A stretch of DNA of 64,000 nucleotides from Paraburkholderia haematera (GCF_905220975.1 NZ_CAJNBK010000005.1:186001-250000), one strand, 5' to 3'. Counted from the first letter of the stretch, positions 35,978 to 45,308 are shown. Notes: generated by a model not told the origin, from the sequence alone. Made by a program: numbers and translations.

Positions 35978-37621
35978 TCAAAGCACATTCCCCCCCGACT
36001 GAAGCGCATCAGCCTGCGTCTGTTCGCCGGGCATCAACTCCCCCTCCGTATAACTAATCCTCACCGGCGGCACAAACCAAGCCAGACACAACCCAATCAA
36101 CGCCGCCGCCCCCGCCACCAGAATGCCAATATGAATCGACTGCACGAGCGCATCTCGCGCAGAATTCATCATCGCATCACCCGCATGCCCGGCGCTCACC
36201 AGGCGATTGATCAACGCCGCCTGCTCCGCGCGGTCCACCAGCAACTCAGGGCTCGCAAACGATTTAAACCACTGCGTCGCCTGATACGAAGAAAGCGAGC
36301 GATGCACGCCCTGCGTATAAAGATGCCCAAGCAACGCACCGGTCATCACCGTCCCCAGCATCCCACCGAAAGTACGCAGCGATTGCAGCAGCGCAGTTGC
36401 CGCGCCGAGCTGGTCGCGCGCAACGATCTGCTGCGAACACACTGTCAGGCTGGTCGCCACCAGACCGAGTCCAAGACCGCTAATACCCATGCACGACAGC
36501 CACACCAGGTGCGGCTCGGTCCCTCTGAGCACAATCACGCTCAGACAAGCCAACGCGGACAAAGCAAAACCAACATACATGATGCCGTTCGCGCGGCGGA
36601 TCCGTGTGACGATTCGATTGTTCACCACGCTGCCAACCGTCGTGCCGAGCAATAGCGGTGTGATCAGCATGCCGGAGTCGTGCGCGGACATCGCATAGCC
36701 ACCCTGAAACAGCAGCGGCACATAAAACACCAGCGAAAACAGCGCAAAACCGCCGAGCACCGACATCGCGAAGAGCGCGGAGAGCTTGCGGTCCAACAGC
36801 ATATCCACCGGCACGATCGGATACGCGATGCGTCGCTCCCATAGCCACAACGTCAGCGCAAAACTCGCCGCTACGACGGCGAGCACGATGGTTATCGTGT
36901 CGACGCCATGTTTCGGAAACAGCTCAATCAATAATTGCAGCGCGCCGAACGTGACCGCGATCACAAACGCGCCGAGCCAGTCGAGCCGAACGGGGCCCTT
37001 GCGCCGCAGGTGACGCAGCGGCGGCAAAAAGCGCTGCACGAACAGCAGCGACACGACGCCGACCGGCACGTTGACGAAGAACACCAGCCGCCAGCCGCCG
37101 TATTGGGTGAGAATGCCCCCGAGCGTCGGCCCGACCATATTGGCGACCCCGAACGCGGACGTGACGAACACGAGCCAGCGCAGCCGCAGCCTCGGATTGG
37201 GGAACAGATCGGCGACGGTGGCGAATACCGTCCCGATCAGAATGCCGCCGCCTATCCCCTGCAAGCCGCGCGAAATAACCAGCAACAGCATGCTGGTGGC
37301 GAACCCGCACAATACCGACGCGCCAGTAAACAGCAGAATCGCGGCAATCAGAAATGGCTTGCGGCCGAACAGATCACCTAACCGCCCAAAAATCGGAATG
37401 GTGATCACCGAAGCCAGCATGTAAGCCGTCGCGACCCACGCATACAGGTCGAAGCCCTTCAGATCGGCGACGATGCGCGGCAGCGCAGTACCAACAATGG
37501 TCTGATCGAGCGCGACCAGCATCGAGACGAAAGCGATACCGAGCATCGCCAGCAGCGACTCGCGAAACGGCAGCAGTTGTCCGCTGGGTAAAGGCAAAGG
37601 CGCGTCGAAACCGGGCGTCAT
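35978..37621 (-). CDS. DHA2-family (EmrB/QacA) multidrug MFS exporter
   Basis: A 547-residue protein with about fourteen hydrophobic helices. The DHA2 signatures are clear: L-D-Q-T-I-V-G-T-A-L-P-R-I-V-A-D-L in helix 1, G-R-L-G-D-L-F-G-R-K-P-F motif A, and R-G-L-Q-G-I-G-G-G in motif B. The G-P-T-L-G-G motif C of antiporters follows. It should pump amphipathic drugs out using the proton gradient. It starts seven bases after a DUF3303 gene, so the two are co-transcribed leftward. No adaptor or outer-membrane partner lies next to it. Confidence 0.9.
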   Translation of the reverse strand: MTPGFDAPLPLPSGQLLPFRESLLAMLGIAFVSMLVALDQTIVGTALPRIVADLKGFDLYAWVATAYMLASVITIPIFGRLGDLFGRKPFLIAAILLFTGASVLCGFATSMLLLVISRGLQGIGGGILIGTVFATVADLFPNPRLRLRWLVFVTSAFGVANMVGPTLGGILTQYGGWRLVFFVNVPVGVVSLLFVQRFLPPLRHLRRKGPVRLDWLGAFVIAVTFGALQLLIELFPKHGVDTITIVLAVVAASFALTLWLWERRIAYPIVPVDMLLDRKLSALFAMSVLGGFALFSLVFYVPLLFQGGYAMSAHDSGMLITPLLLGTTVGSVVNNRIVTRIRRANGIMYVGFALSALACLSVIVLRGTEPHLVWLSCMGISGLGLGLVATSLTVCSQQIVARDQLGAATALLQSLRTFGGMLGTVMTGALLGHLYTQGVHRSLSSYQATQWFKSFASPELLVDRAEQAALINRLVSAGHAGDAMMNSARDALVQSIHIGILVAGAAALIGLCLAWFVPPVRISYTEGELMPGEQTQADALQSGGNVL

Positions 37622-37628
37622 GACCGTC

Positions 37629-37913
37629 CTACTTGCGCGCGGCCTGATACGCGCCCAATGCCGCGCCGAGTTCCTCGTCCGTCACCGCGGGGACGATGCG
37701 CATCGTCAGTAAGTCGCCCCATTCGAGCGCCAGCGCCGACAGTCCACGCGTGTCCTCCGCCTCGACAACCGCGAAGCCATGCAACTCGCCGATCGCATGC
37801 CAGCGCCCCAGCAATTTGACACCTTCAGGCGCCTGACCGCCGGTTTTCATGAAGCGCTCGATGACGGAATTTTCGGCGGTCGGCAGACCATTCCATTGCA
37901 CGATGAATTTCAT
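37629..37913 (-). CDS. DUF3303-family small protein
   Basis: A 94-residue protein beginning MKFIVQWNGLPTAENSVIERF and containing G-V-K-L-L-G-R-W-H and an F-A-V-V-E-A-E-D strand, the dimeric ferredoxin-like pattern of DUF3303. Function is unknown for the family. It is the first gene of a two-gene operon with the drug exporter (seven-base gap). Confidence 0.75.
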   Translation of the reverse strand: MKFIVQWNGLPTAENSVIERFMKTGGQAPEGVKLLGRWHAIGELHGFAVVEAEDTRGLSALALEWGDLLTMRIVPAVTDEELGAALGAYQAARK

Positions 37914-38268
37914 TGCGTGTCTCCAAGATGAAACTACGTGGCATCCTAAGCATCATAGTTGAACGCACGGTCACAAACGTCGCTGCGTACGGACATTCAC
38001 CAGGTCAATCGAACAAGTCGGCCGCTGCCGGGAAAGCGTGGCGGCTACATATGTTTCTAATTGCCAGCCTCTCGTGCGTCCTACAAGAAAGACATTCTTG
38101 ATAGGGCTGTCGACGATGTCGGTATCGATCAGTTTCGAAGCGCGCCATGCGCTCAAGCGGCACGACCGGCACGCGTACGCATGGCAAACGGAACAAACGC
38201 AAATACATGAAACGCAAACGGCACGAGCGTTAAGCACGTGCCGTTGCTGCGAGCGTCTGAGCCGGAGT
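37914..38268. other. Gene-free stretch left of the peptide cluster
   Basis: These 355 bases hold the promoter side of the DUF3303-exporter operon (near 37914-37990) and the trailer after the first peptide gene. The segment around 38040-38200 is open in several frames but none has a ribosome site. No further leader-type peptide was found in any frame. Confidence 0.35.
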
Positions 38269-38496
38269 CTAGCTGCGCGGGGAACGGCGCGGCACTGCGG
38301 CGGCGGGCACATCGGCAATAGCCTGATGCGCCGCTGGAAAACCCGGTGGATATTCAACAACGCGTGCGGAAGCCGGCACTGTCTGTACGGCGACGCTCGC
38401 TCGCGCACCGATCCGTGCGCCGCCGACAATGGCGGCCATCGCCTGGCGGTCCAGTTCGACGCTCTCGGTGAGGTCTTTGATGACGAGCTTTGCCAT
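38269..38496 (-). CDS. Double-glycine leader peptide precursor A
   Basis: GGAG lies before ATG 38496. The 75-residue precursor starts MAKLVIKDLTESVELDRQAM and reaches the double glycine at about residues 25-26 (A-I-V-G-G). C39 peptidases cut after such a GG, which would leave a core of about 49 residues rich in Ala, Val and Arg and free of Cys. The leader follows the pattern D-L-x4-L-D-x2-A-M-x3-G-G shared by all five peptides. Its core is the most divergent, lacking the Asn-rich segments of the others. It is last in a leftward C-B-A series. Confidence 0.7.
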   Translation of the reverse strand: MAKLVIKDLTESVELDRQAMAAIVGGARIGARASVAVQTVPASARVVEYPPGFPAAHQAIADVPAAAVPRRSPRS

Positions 38497-38679
38497 GGCA
38501 GCTCCAGGGATGTAATCGAGCCGGCGGCTGGTGCGGTTGCCCAGTCGCGGCCCGGGTGTGCGTTTATGTGTGCGGTGGTCTCGTCGCACTATCAGTATAG
38601 GAAATCTGCCTGCAACTCGCCGTCTGGATGCAAACAGGCAGCAGTAGGGAAGTCCCCGGCCCTTCGCTACCGCACGCCG

Positions 38680-38964
38680 TTAAACGTTGGCGTAATTGGC
38701 GCCCCACAGCGACGGGCTGACATTCAGATTCAACGGTACGAAACCCGCGCCGATGACACCGATGTTGTTGAGGGCGGCAACATTAACAGTTTGGATCTGG
38801 CTGAGGTTCTGGTTCACGGAGACGTTGACATTGGCGATGCCGCTGAGGCCGGCCACCGAAGGCAGGCCGGGCACGCTGCCGCCGGTGCCGCCGGCCACCG
38901 TCGACATTGCTCGGCGGTCGAGCTCGCGGGTGCGGGACAGATCGCGAATCATGAGGGATGACAT
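38680..38964 (-). CDS. Double-glycine leader peptide precursor B
   Basis: GGAG precedes ATG 38964. The 94-residue precursor begins MSSLMIRDLSRTRELDRRAM and reaches V-A-G-G at residues 23-26. The predicted core of about 68 residues opens with Gly/Pro-rich sequence and then alternates Asn and Val (A-N-V-N-V-S-V-N-Q-N-L-S-Q-I-Q-T-V-N-V). It has no Cys. The alternation suggests beta structure, perhaps a fibre- or pore-forming peptide, which is inference. A strong hairpin (39005-39042) separates it from precursor C. Confidence 0.75.
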   Translation of the reverse strand: MSSLMIRDLSRTRELDRRAMSTVAGGTGGSVPGLPSVAGLSGIANVNVSVNQNLSQIQTVNVAALNNIGVIGAGFVPLNLNVSPSLWGANYANV

Positions 38965-39004
38965 GGTGATTCTCCAAAGGTGCGCGGAAGACGGGCGTGA
39001 TCGG

Positions 39005-39042
39005 GGCGAAGCGGAGTGGGCCGAAGGCCCCTTCGCTTCGCC
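39005..39042 (-). terminator. Strong hairpin between peptide genes C and B
   Basis: GGCGAAGCG at 39005-39013 pairs with CGCTTCGCC at 39034-39042, and the inner GGGCC/GGCCC arms extend the stem around a GAA loop, with a one-base bulge. No U-tract follows on the leftward transcript, so it is more likely an mRNA-stabilising or partial-termination hairpin than a classic terminator. It would let gene C be expressed in excess over B and A. Confidence 0.6.
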
Positions 39043-39052
39043 GAATCAGGCT

Positions 39053-39328
39053 TTAAACGTGGATGTTGTTGCTCGACGTGACGCAGGGATTGATCGTCGA
39101 GGTGAGACCTGCGGCGAACGCGACGTTGTTGCCGTTGGCGCTCTGGATGTTCATCTCGTTGCTGATCAACTGCGTGGCGTCGACGTTCTTGCTGTTGTTC
39201 GGCGCGACCACCGGGCTGAAGTTGAAGTACGACGTGGACGGGTAGCCCCAGCCGCCGCGTACGGCGCTCATGGCCTTGCTGTCGAGTTGTTCGGTAAGGG
39301 ACAGGTCTTTGATCATCAGCGTGTTCAT
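39053..39328 (-). CDS. Double-glycine leader peptide precursor C
   Basis: AGGAG precedes ATG 39328. The 91-residue precursor starts MNTLMIKDLSLTEQLDSKAM and reaches S-A-V-R-G-G at residues 21-26. The predicted core of 65 residues begins WGYPSTSYFNF and ends in Asn-rich sequence (M-N-I-Q-S-A-N-G-N-N, S-S-N-N-I-H-V). It contains the only cysteine found in the five cores. The first 37 residues are identical to precursor D, after which the cores diverge. It has a sigma-54-like promoter and a conserved inverted-repeat site upstream. Confidence 0.8.
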   Translation of the reverse strand: MNTLMIKDLSLTEQLDSKAMSAVRGGWGYPSTSYFNFSPVVAPNNSKNVDATQLISNEMNIQSANGNNVAFAAGLTSTINPCVTSSNNIHV

Positions 39329-39402
39329 GGTAAATCTCCTGGAAGGAAACATCACAGTCTTGCGGTTGGGTTCGAGCATCTTGTCTGCTCGAGTGTCACT
39401 AA

Positions 39403-39418
39403 CGCATGGGCTGTGCCT
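39403..39418 (-). promoter_or_regulatory. Sigma-54-like promoter of the C-B-A peptide genes
   Basis: Read leftward: AGGCACAGCCCATGCG. The -24 GG and -12 GC are in register; the usual first T is A. It is the counterpart of the better match at 45504-45519. The start codon is about 75 bases downstream. Confidence 0.6.
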
Positions 39419-39540
39419 GTTTTATTCGTGCCTCCTAAGAAAGTTGGCGGAGGCTTGATACACAAGGCTTTCGCGCCACGGCGCGGCGTCGGGGCGGTAG
39501 CACGGCCACCAGCAGACGATTGGCGGCTGACGGCGCGGAC

Positions 39541-39565
39541 CCAACAACGCGCCGGATTCTGTTGG
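39541..39565 (-). promoter_or_regulatory. CCAACA-N13-TGTTGG site upstream of peptide C
   Basis: CCAACA at 39541-39546 and TGTTGG at 39560-39565 form an inverted repeat with a 13-base gap. The same arms and gap occur upstream of peptide D at the same distance from the start codon (213-237 bases). The flanking sequence has drifted, so the arms look selected. Candidate binding site for the activator at 55712-57067; it also lies upstream of the divergent kinase gene. Confidence 0.55.
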
Positions 39566-39743
39566 ACGCTGCAAGACACTCGCCGGCAGTGCACGCAGCG
39601 GGGCAATCCTGGTTTGCGAAAGCGCGGGTCGGGAGCTAGTATCGAAGCGGCACATGTAACTGGTTACGACAGGTTTTCTATCAGCCCGAAAGGCTCCGGT
39701 CGCATGCGATCCGGCCCAACGGCAGCGGGGGCGCTTCGCACAA

Positions 39744-41879
39744 ATGGCTAGCCTTGCGCATGTGATTCGCGACTATCAGAACGGCGAGTTGTCACGTGAC
39801 GAGTTCGTCGCTCAACTCGACAGCACGTTGACGACCGAAGGGCTCGGTCCCACGCAGCTGCTGGACATGCTCGGCGTCGCGCATCGCAAATCCCCTCTGC
39901 CCGACGATCTCTATGCCGAAGTGCGGCGGCGTATCGAGCAGTTGCGGGTCTCGAACGTGGCGGCCGGCGGCGAGGAAACCGGCATGCAGACCACCGTCGA
40001 GATACCGTCGGTACGCCCGGCGAGCAGTGCAAACCCGGCAAGCCCGGCAAGCGCAGGCAGCGCCGCCGGTGTGCCGGAACATGACCAGATCAAAGGCACC
40101 GGCGACACGCTGAACAACCGCTTCGTCCTCGAGGAATGCCTGGGCGTCGGCGGGATGGGCACGGTGTACAAGGCGCTCGATTTGCGCAAGCTGGAGGCGT
40201 CGGATCGCAAACCCTATGTCGCGATCAAGGTGCTCAACGTCCAGTTTCGCGGCAATCCGAATTCGCTGGTCGCGCTGCAACGCGAGGCGCGCAAGGCGCA
40301 GGTGCTCGCGCACCGCAACATCATCACGGTGTACGACTTCGACCGCGACGGGCCGATCGTCTACCTGACGATGGAGTACCTCACCGGCAAGCCGCTCAGC
40401 CAGCTATTGCGCACGCCGGGCTATAAGGGCATGCCGGTTCGCGCCGCGCTGCCGATTGTGCGCGGCATGTGCAATGCGCTGGCCTATGCGCACGAACACG
40501 GCTTCGTGCATTGCGATTTCAAACCCGCCAACGTCTTTCTCACGACGAATGCCGAAGTGAAGGTGATCGACTTCGGCATCGCCCGCGTGTTCCAGCGGCC
40601 GGAAGAGGAGAGCGACGCCACCGTGTTCGACCCGGGCAGCCTCGGTGCATTGACGCCCGCGTATGCGAGTCCGGAGATGATCGAGCATCGCGAGCCGGAC
40701 CCGCGCGACGACATCTACGCGCTCGGCTGCATTACGTATGAATTGTTGACGGGCCACCATCCGTTCGACCGATTGTCGGCGACGCAGGCCCGCAATGCGG
40801 ACTTCAAACCGCTGCGTCCACCTAATCTCGATGCGAAACAGTGGCGCGCGTTGCGCGCCGCGCTCTCGTTCGATCGCAACACACGTATGCCGAGTGTCGT
40901 GCGTTTCATCGCGGAGTTCGACAACGAAGCGCGTGCGGAGAAGTCGGGTACGTTGGTCAAGGCGGGGTTTGCGGGTTTCGCGGTGGTGTGTGCCGCCGCT
41001 GTCGGTGTGTTTGCTTTGCGATCAGCGCCGAATCGGCAGAGTGGCCCACAACCGGCTTCGGAAGCGCCAGAGGTTCAGGTGGCTTCGACGGCGACGCCTG
41101 TTTTTGCCGCACCGGTAGCGACCGCGCCGGTGCCGCCGTCAACGGCCGCGCCAGTTGCATCCGCCCCGACGCAAGCTCCTGCACCTCCCGCGCCCAAACC
41201 CGCGCTAACCTTAGCCGCCGTCACACCGGTTCTCGCACAGGTGCCGTGCTCGGCGCTGTCCGCTTCTGCACAAGACCATTCGTTGACGGTACGCGGCTAC
41301 GTCTCGCAACGCTACGGCGCAGCCCATTTGAAGGACACGTTGGCGGCATTGCCGGGCGTCGACACGCTGACGCTCCAGGTCGAGCCGCTCGCGGACGACA
41401 AATGCGACATGGTCAAAGCGCTCGCTCCCTACTGGACCCGTAACTGGCAGGCAGGCCACGTTGCGTCGCTGCATGTACGAACGCCCGGTGGCCAGTTGAG
41501 CGAAGGCGATCCGCTGGTGGTCGACGTGACGACGCCCGGTTACGACTCGTACGTGAACCTCGACTACTATCAACTCGACGGCAGCGTCGTGCACATGGTG
41601 CCGAGCCCGCGCGCGAAGGACAATCAGGCGCCCCTGCACTATGCGGCCACCATCGGCAGCGCGGGTGACTGGATTATTTCGAAGCCGTTCGGATCGGAGA
41701 TGGTGGTGCTGCTGATTACGCCGGCACAGCTATTCGACAAGCCGCGGCCCGAAAGCGAGTCACGTGCCGATTATCTGCGTGCACTGGACACACGGCTTGC
41801 ACAGATCGCCGGTAAATACGGTCAGGATCATATCGTTGCAGACTTCGCGCCGATCACGACCAGGCCGCACGCGCCTTAA
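39744..41879 (+). CDS. Membrane Ser/Thr protein kinase with C-terminal DUF4384-like domain
   Basis: A 711-residue Hanks-type kinase. A helical N-terminus (about 1-80) precedes the kinase domain at about 125-395: glycine loop G-V-G-G-M-G-T-V at 134-141, V-A-I-K with Lys162, H-C-D-F-K-P-A-N with catalytic Asp258, D-F-G at 276-278 and S-P-E at 309-311. HRD is HCD, the non-RD type. A single helix lies at about 404-426, then a Pro/Ala-rich linker, and a C-terminal periplasmic region (about 560-700) resembling DUF4384 (E-G-D-P-L-V-V-D-V, Y-V-N-L-D-Y-Y-Q-L-D-G-S-V). It resembles PpkA-like kinases. The probable partners are the two-FHA protein and the PP2C phosphatase in this cluster. Confidence 0.85.
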   Translation: MASLAHVIRDYQNGELSRDEFVAQLDSTLTTEGLGPTQLLDMLGVAHRKSPLPDDLYAEVRRRIEQLRVSNVAAGGEETGMQTTVEIPSVRPASSANPASPASAGSAAGVPEHDQIKGTGDTLNNRFVLEECLGVGGMGTVYKALDLRKLEASDRKPYVAIKVLNVQFRGNPNSLVALQREARKAQVLAHRNIITVYDFDRDGPIVYLTMEYLTGKPLSQLLRTPGYKGMPVRAALPIVRGMCNALAYAHEHGFVHCDFKPANVFLTTNAEVKVIDFGIARVFQRPEEESDATVFDPGSLGALTPAYASPEMIEHREPDPRDDIYALGCITYELLTGHHPFDRLSATQARNADFKPLRPPNLDAKQWRALRAALSFDRNTRMPSVVRFIAEFDNEARAEKSGTLVKAGFAGFAVVCAAAVGVFALRSAPNRQSGPQPASEAPEVQVASTATPVFAAPVATAPVPPSTAAPVASAPTQAPAPPAPKPALTLAAVTPVLAQVPCSALSASAQDHSLTVRGYVSQRYGAAHLKDTLAALPGVDTLTLQVEPLADDKCDMVKALAPYWTRNWQAGHVASLHVRTPGGQLSEGDPLVVDVTTPGYDSYVNLDYYQLDGSVVHMVPSPRAKDNQAPLHYAATIGSAGDWIISKPFGSEMVVLLITPAQLFDKPRPESESRADYLRALDTRLAQIAGKYGQDHIVADFAPITTRPHAP

Positions 41880-41897
41880 GAGACGCGCGGCCTCGCA

Positions 41898-43898
41898 TCA
41901 CTTAAGGTCCTTGACCACCCTGAATCCATCCTGTGACTGGCGCACGCTCGAACTGTATTTGAAGCGTGTCGCGCTCAGCATGTAGCTTCCGCCTTCGCGC
42001 CACGAGCCGCCGCGGATCACCCGCATATCGCACCCTGGGCTGTCCCACGCGTGGCCGTCGGCGGGCGCGCCCTGATAGGAGTTGTGCCAGCAGTCGGCGA
42101 CCCACTCCCAGACGCTGCCGTTCATGTCATACAAACCGACCGGATTCGGCGCGAACGACCCGGCAGCTTCCGGACCTTCCTTGTGCCACGGGTCGCCGCA
42201 GTCCTTGCAATTGGCGTTGCCCTTGCGCATCTGATCGCCCCACCAGTAAGCGGTCGTGGTGCCGCCACGGTCCGCATATTCCCATTCGGCTTCGGTGGGC
42301 AGGCGGTACGGTTTGCCGGTCGTTTTGCTCAGCCATTTCACGTACTGTTGCGCGTCGTCCCAGCTGAGGTCGCGTGCCGGCGCTGCCTTGTTCGTATTGC
42401 TGTCGGGCGTCAGTTTCTGGCAGGCGTTCGCGGTGACGCACGCGTTCCATTGCTCGACGGTCACCCCGTATTTGCCGATCGCGAACGGCGCGCCGATGGT
42501 CACGTGATGGACGGGTTTCTCGGAGGGATCGTCGGAATTGCTGCCCATCGAGAACGCGCCTGCGGGCAACGCAATCATGATCGGGCAGGTGGCGCAATCG
42601 CGGCTTTCTCCCGCGCCCGGTGGATGCACTGCAGGCTTTTGTGCGACGGCCGCCGTGACAGCGGCCGCGGGTGGGGCGGTCGTTGTAGTGGGCGTCGCGG
42701 CTGGCGCTGCCGCATGCGGGTGGTCTTGCGGCGCGGCGCTGGCGGGTGGCGCCGGCCGGGCGACTTGCGGTGGCGGTGCAATCGGCGGTGCAACAGATGG
42801 CGAAGCGGACGGCGCACTCGCCGCCGCTGCGGCGCGCAGCCGGTCGATGCGTGCGTGGGCGAGCGCGGCAAAGCGGCCATTCGGATAGGCCTTCAAATAA
42901 GCCTCGTAATCGCCCGGGTAGTTGCTGTCCTTAATGGAATTCCAGAAGGTGATTTCGTATTGTTCGCTGCTGTCCTTCGGCAGAATGCCTCTACTGTGCG
43001 GCGCGGCAATGGGGTCGTCTCCGGTAGCGGAAATGAGCGCAGCACCTGCGCCGCGAGATACCGGCCCGCTCAGGCTCGCGTTCCCAGCAAGCGATGACGC
43101 GCTCCACGGCGTCTGCTCACCGCCAGTCACCTCGCTAACCCGCGTTGCGACGCGTTGAAGCAATCCCTCAAGACTGGGCGACGAAGAAGCGTCGTTGAGT
43201 ACGCGCAACAGTGCGTTCGTATAGACGCCATGATGGGTGCCGTCCGCCGCAAACCCTCCCGGCGCCGTGGCATAGGCAATCACGGTATTAGCGGGCAATG
43301 CGGTTTTTTCGAGCGATACGTCGCGGGAGAACGGATTGTTCAGGCATGTATCGAGAATCACGAGATTGAGTGCGTCGGCACGCGGCACGCGCATCGCCTG
43401 CAATACGGTATTCAAATCGACGCCCTCGCTGACCAGCCGTGCCGGCGCGCCCGCATCGAGGCCGGCTGGCACAAGCAGCGTCTGCCGGCCGATTTGCAAG
43501 CCGTGTCCCGCGAAATAGAAGAGGCCAGTGCCGCCGCCTTGCAGACGTTGGCCGAATTCGCTAATGGCTTGCCGCATTTGCTGCGGCGTCGCATCGGTGC
43601 GCATGATGACGTCGAAGCCGCGCGCACGCAGCGTATCGCGCATGGCTACAGCGTCACGCGGCGCATTTTCGCTAATCGCGCCTGCGTGATGGCCGTACGC
43701 GCCATTGCCGATTACCAGTGCGATGCGCCTAGGCTGCGGATTGTCCTTTTGCAGTGTGAGCGGCGCAATGAACGCGGCCGTCGTATGCGCAGCGGCGACA
43801 CCAGGCGCCACGCTGTCACGCTGCGCCGCGGCATAAACACTGCCCCAATGCGCCTGAATCGCCCCGGCCATGCACACCAGCAGGAATGTTCGCCACAT
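41898..43898 (-). CDS. Secreted caspase-like peptidase fused to a SUMF1/FGE-type domain
   Basis: A 666-residue protein with a signal peptide (cleavage near SVYAAAQRD). The caspase-like C14 domain spans about 55-270, with [11 protein letters not shown], the His of Y-F-A-G-H-G (residue 132) and the Cys of I-L-D-T-C (residue 185). A Pro/Ala linker (about 355-430) leads to a sulfatase-modifying-factor domain (about 440-664): [34 protein letters not shown] and G-F-R-V-V. Many such domains only bind ligands, and true formylglycine activity is not proven. It converges with the kinase gene, the stops 19 bases apart. Confidence 0.85.
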   Translation of the reverse strand: MWRTFLLVCMAGAIQAHWGSVYAAAQRDSVAPGVAAAHTTAAFIAPLTLQKDNPQPRRIALVIGNGAYGHHAGAISENAPRDAVAMRDTLRARGFDVIMRTDATPQQMRQAISEFGQRLQGGGTGLFYFAGHGLQIGRQTLLVPAGLDAGAPARLVSEGVDLNTVLQAMRVPRADALNLVILDTCLNNPFSRDVSLEKTALPANTVIAYATAPGGFAADGTHHGVYTNALLRVLNDASSSPSLEGLLQRVATRVSEVTGGEQTPWSASSLAGNASLSGPVSRGAGAALISATGDDPIAAPHSRGILPKDSSEQYEITFWNSIKDSNYPGDYEAYLKAYPNGRFAALAHARIDRLRAAAAASAPSASPSVAPPIAPPPQVARPAPPASAAPQDHPHAAAPAATPTTTTAPPAAAVTAAVAQKPAVHPPGAGESRDCATCPIMIALPAGAFSMGSNSDDPSEKPVHHVTIGAPFAIGKYGVTVEQWNACVTANACQKLTPDSNTNKAAPARDLSWDDAQQYVKWLSKTTGKPYRLPTEAEWEYADRGGTTTAYWWGDQMRKGNANCKDCGDPWHKEGPEAAGSFAPNPVGLYDMNGSVWEWVADCWHNSYQGAPADGHAWDSPGCDMRVIRGGSWREGGSYMLSATRFKYSSSVRQSQDGFRVVKDLK

Positions 43899-44323
43899 AT
43901 TCGTATCCTGTTTGTCCCGGACAGAACATAGGGTTTCGACGACCGCGACGCCCGCATCGGCCGTTGGAGTGGATCGGGCGCGGCATGCATGCCGCTATCG
44001 ACTTTCCATCGACAACCTATGAATAACGATAGCACGCAGTTTGCGCGTCACAATGATCCGCACATCGTCAATGCGTTATACGGTTAACGAGTGTGGCGTA
44101 TCTTTTTGGCAAGTTACGACCTAAGCTAATTCACAAAGTAGGGCTGTACGACCGTTTTAATAATGCTGCCGCTCATTGACGTTAACCCGCGACGAAAACC
44201 CGCCACGTGAATCCACGTGAACTCACGTGAAACGATGCGAGTGCCCGCGACATCCAGCCGGAGCGTCCGGCCTGCGCCTGGCGCAGCCGAGGCGGCTATG
44301 AACATTCTTCGGGAGAGTGCGCA
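43899..44323. promoter_or_regulatory. Divergent promoter region between the caspase-like and DUF4399 genes
   Basis: It holds a perfect 16-base palindrome GCGGCATGCATGCCGC (43980-43995, about 82 bases before the caspase-like start). Three CACGTGA copies follow at exact 10-base spacing (44204, 44214, 44224). A weak sigma-54-like TAGCACGCAGTTTGCG (44030-44045) has -12 intact but its -24 GG is AG. Helical phasing of the CACGTGA copies suggests a protein-binding array for the rightward genes. Confidence 0.5.
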
Positions 44324-44827
44324 ATGCGAAGAACCTCCACACCCCGCGTGCTCGATATACGTCACAGACCGATGGCGATGCGTGCCGCGTTTTTCATGGC
44401 CTGGCGCGTCACCCTTTTCCTTCTGCTCGGTATCGCGTCACTGTCTGGCTCCGCGCTTGCCGAACAAACGCCTTCGCCGCCGGGCGCCGAGGAATACATC
44501 ATCTGGCCGTCGGACGGCGCGGTGATTCACGGCGGCAAGCTGTGGGTGCGCATGGGGCTGCGCAACATGGGCGTGTGCCCGAAGGGCGTGGCGATTCCGA
44601 ACACCGGGCATCACCATCTGCTGATCGACACCGACCTGCCGCCGCTCGACCAGGAAATTCCGTCTGACCGCAATCATTTGCATTTCGGTGCGGGTGAAAC
44701 CGACGCGCGCATCGAGTTGCCGCCGGGCAAGCACACCTTGCAGCTCATTCTCGGCGACCACAACCACGTGCCGCACGTGCCGCCGGTATATTCGAAGAAG
44801 ATCACCATCACCGTACTAAAAGACTAG
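44324..44827 (+). CDS. Exported DUF4399 protein, copy 1
   Basis: GAGAG precedes ATG 44324. The 167-residue product has a long signal region (helix at about 22-42, then S-A-L-A-E-Q). The DUF4399 domain follows: Y-I-I-W-P-S-D-G-A-V-I, V-R-M-G-L-R-N-M-G-V-C-P-K-G, N-T-G-H-H-H-L-L-I-D-T-D-L-P, H-L-H-F-G-A-G-E-T, and P-P-G-K-H-T-L-Q-L-I-L-G-D. The histidine-rich centre could bind a metal, but no activity is known to me. A second copy follows after 46 bases, so the pair is a tandem duplication within one operon. Periplasmic or outer-membrane location is likely. Confidence 0.8.
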   Translation: MRRTSTPRVLDIRHRPMAMRAAFFMAWRVTLFLLLGIASLSGSALAEQTPSPPGAEEYIIWPSDGAVIHGGKLWVRMGLRNMGVCPKGVAIPNTGHHHLLIDTDLPPLDQEIPSDRNHLHFGAGETDARIELPPGKHTLQLILGDHNHVPHVPPVYSKKITITVLKD

Positions 44828-44873
44828 CTGTCCCGTTCCTTCAAAACGGGTCCGCCAGGACGGAGAGACCACC

Positions 44874-45308
44874 ATGTACAGGATCATCGCGCTCGCGGCA
44901 CTTGTGACATTGGCGTCGCTGGCCTTGCCGAATCTCGCCATGGCCGGCACGACACCCTCGCCTCCCGGCGCGCACCTCTATATCGGTTATCCGAACGATG
45001 GGCAGGTCGTGCCGGCCAATAAACCGTTCCGGGTATGGTTCGGCTTGCGCTATATGGGCGTGGCGCCGAAAGGCGTCAAGTATCCGAACACGGGGCACCA
45101 CCATCTGCTGATCGATACCGACCTGCCTTCGATGGACCAGGAAATTCCTTCGGATCGCAACCATCTGCATTTCGGTGCGGGCGAGACGGAAACGATGATT
45201 CAACTGCCGCCCGGCAAGCACACGTTGCAACTGCTGTTGGGCGACGACATGCATATACCGCACAATCCGCCGGTGTACTCGAAGAAGATCACGGTCATTG
45301 CGCGTTGA
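44874..45308 (+). CDS. Exported DUF4399 protein, copy 2
   Basis: GGAGAG precedes ATG 44874. A 144-residue protein with a clean signal peptide (MYRIIALAALVTLASLALPN, then L-A-M-A-G). The domain has the same blocks as copy 1 (N-T-G-H-H-H-L-L-I-D-T-D-L-P, S-D-R-N-H-L-H-F-G-A-G-E-T, P-P-G-K-H-T-L-Q-L-L-L-G-D) but shows V-A-P-K-G where copy 1 has V-C-P-K-G. Both probably act in the periplasm on the peptide-secretion pathway or its target, which is inference from position only. Confidence 0.8.
   Translation: MYRIIALAALVTLASLALPNLAMAGTTPSPPGAHLYIGYPNDGQVVPANKPFRVWFGLRYMGVAPKGVKYPNTGHHHLLIDTDLPSMDQEIPSDRNHLHFGAGETETMIQLPPGKHTLQLLLGDDMHIPHNPPVYSKKITVIAR

Larger units (their letters stand above)
39053..39565 (-). 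repeat. Left arm of an inverted repeat (partner 45357-45872)
   Basis: The peptide C gene with its promoter and upstream site is an inverted copy of the peptide D region. Coding starts and about 90 bases of promoter are nearly identical. The stretch between promoter and upstream site is diverged except for CCAACA-N13-TGTTGG. The arms enclose the kinase, caspase-like and DUF4399 genes. Confidence 0.75.

Noticed and set aside
41875..41907. CCTTAAG ... CTTAAGG inverted repeat between the convergent kinase and caspase-like genes as a terminator
   Set aside because: Only seven pairs with a 19-base loop and no T-run; it overlaps both stop codons and is likely chance.
44030..44045. Sigma-54-like TAGCACGCAGTTTGCG before the DUF4399 genes
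   Set aside because: The invariant -24 GG is AG and the leader to the gene would be about 270 bases; kept only as a weak note within the region.
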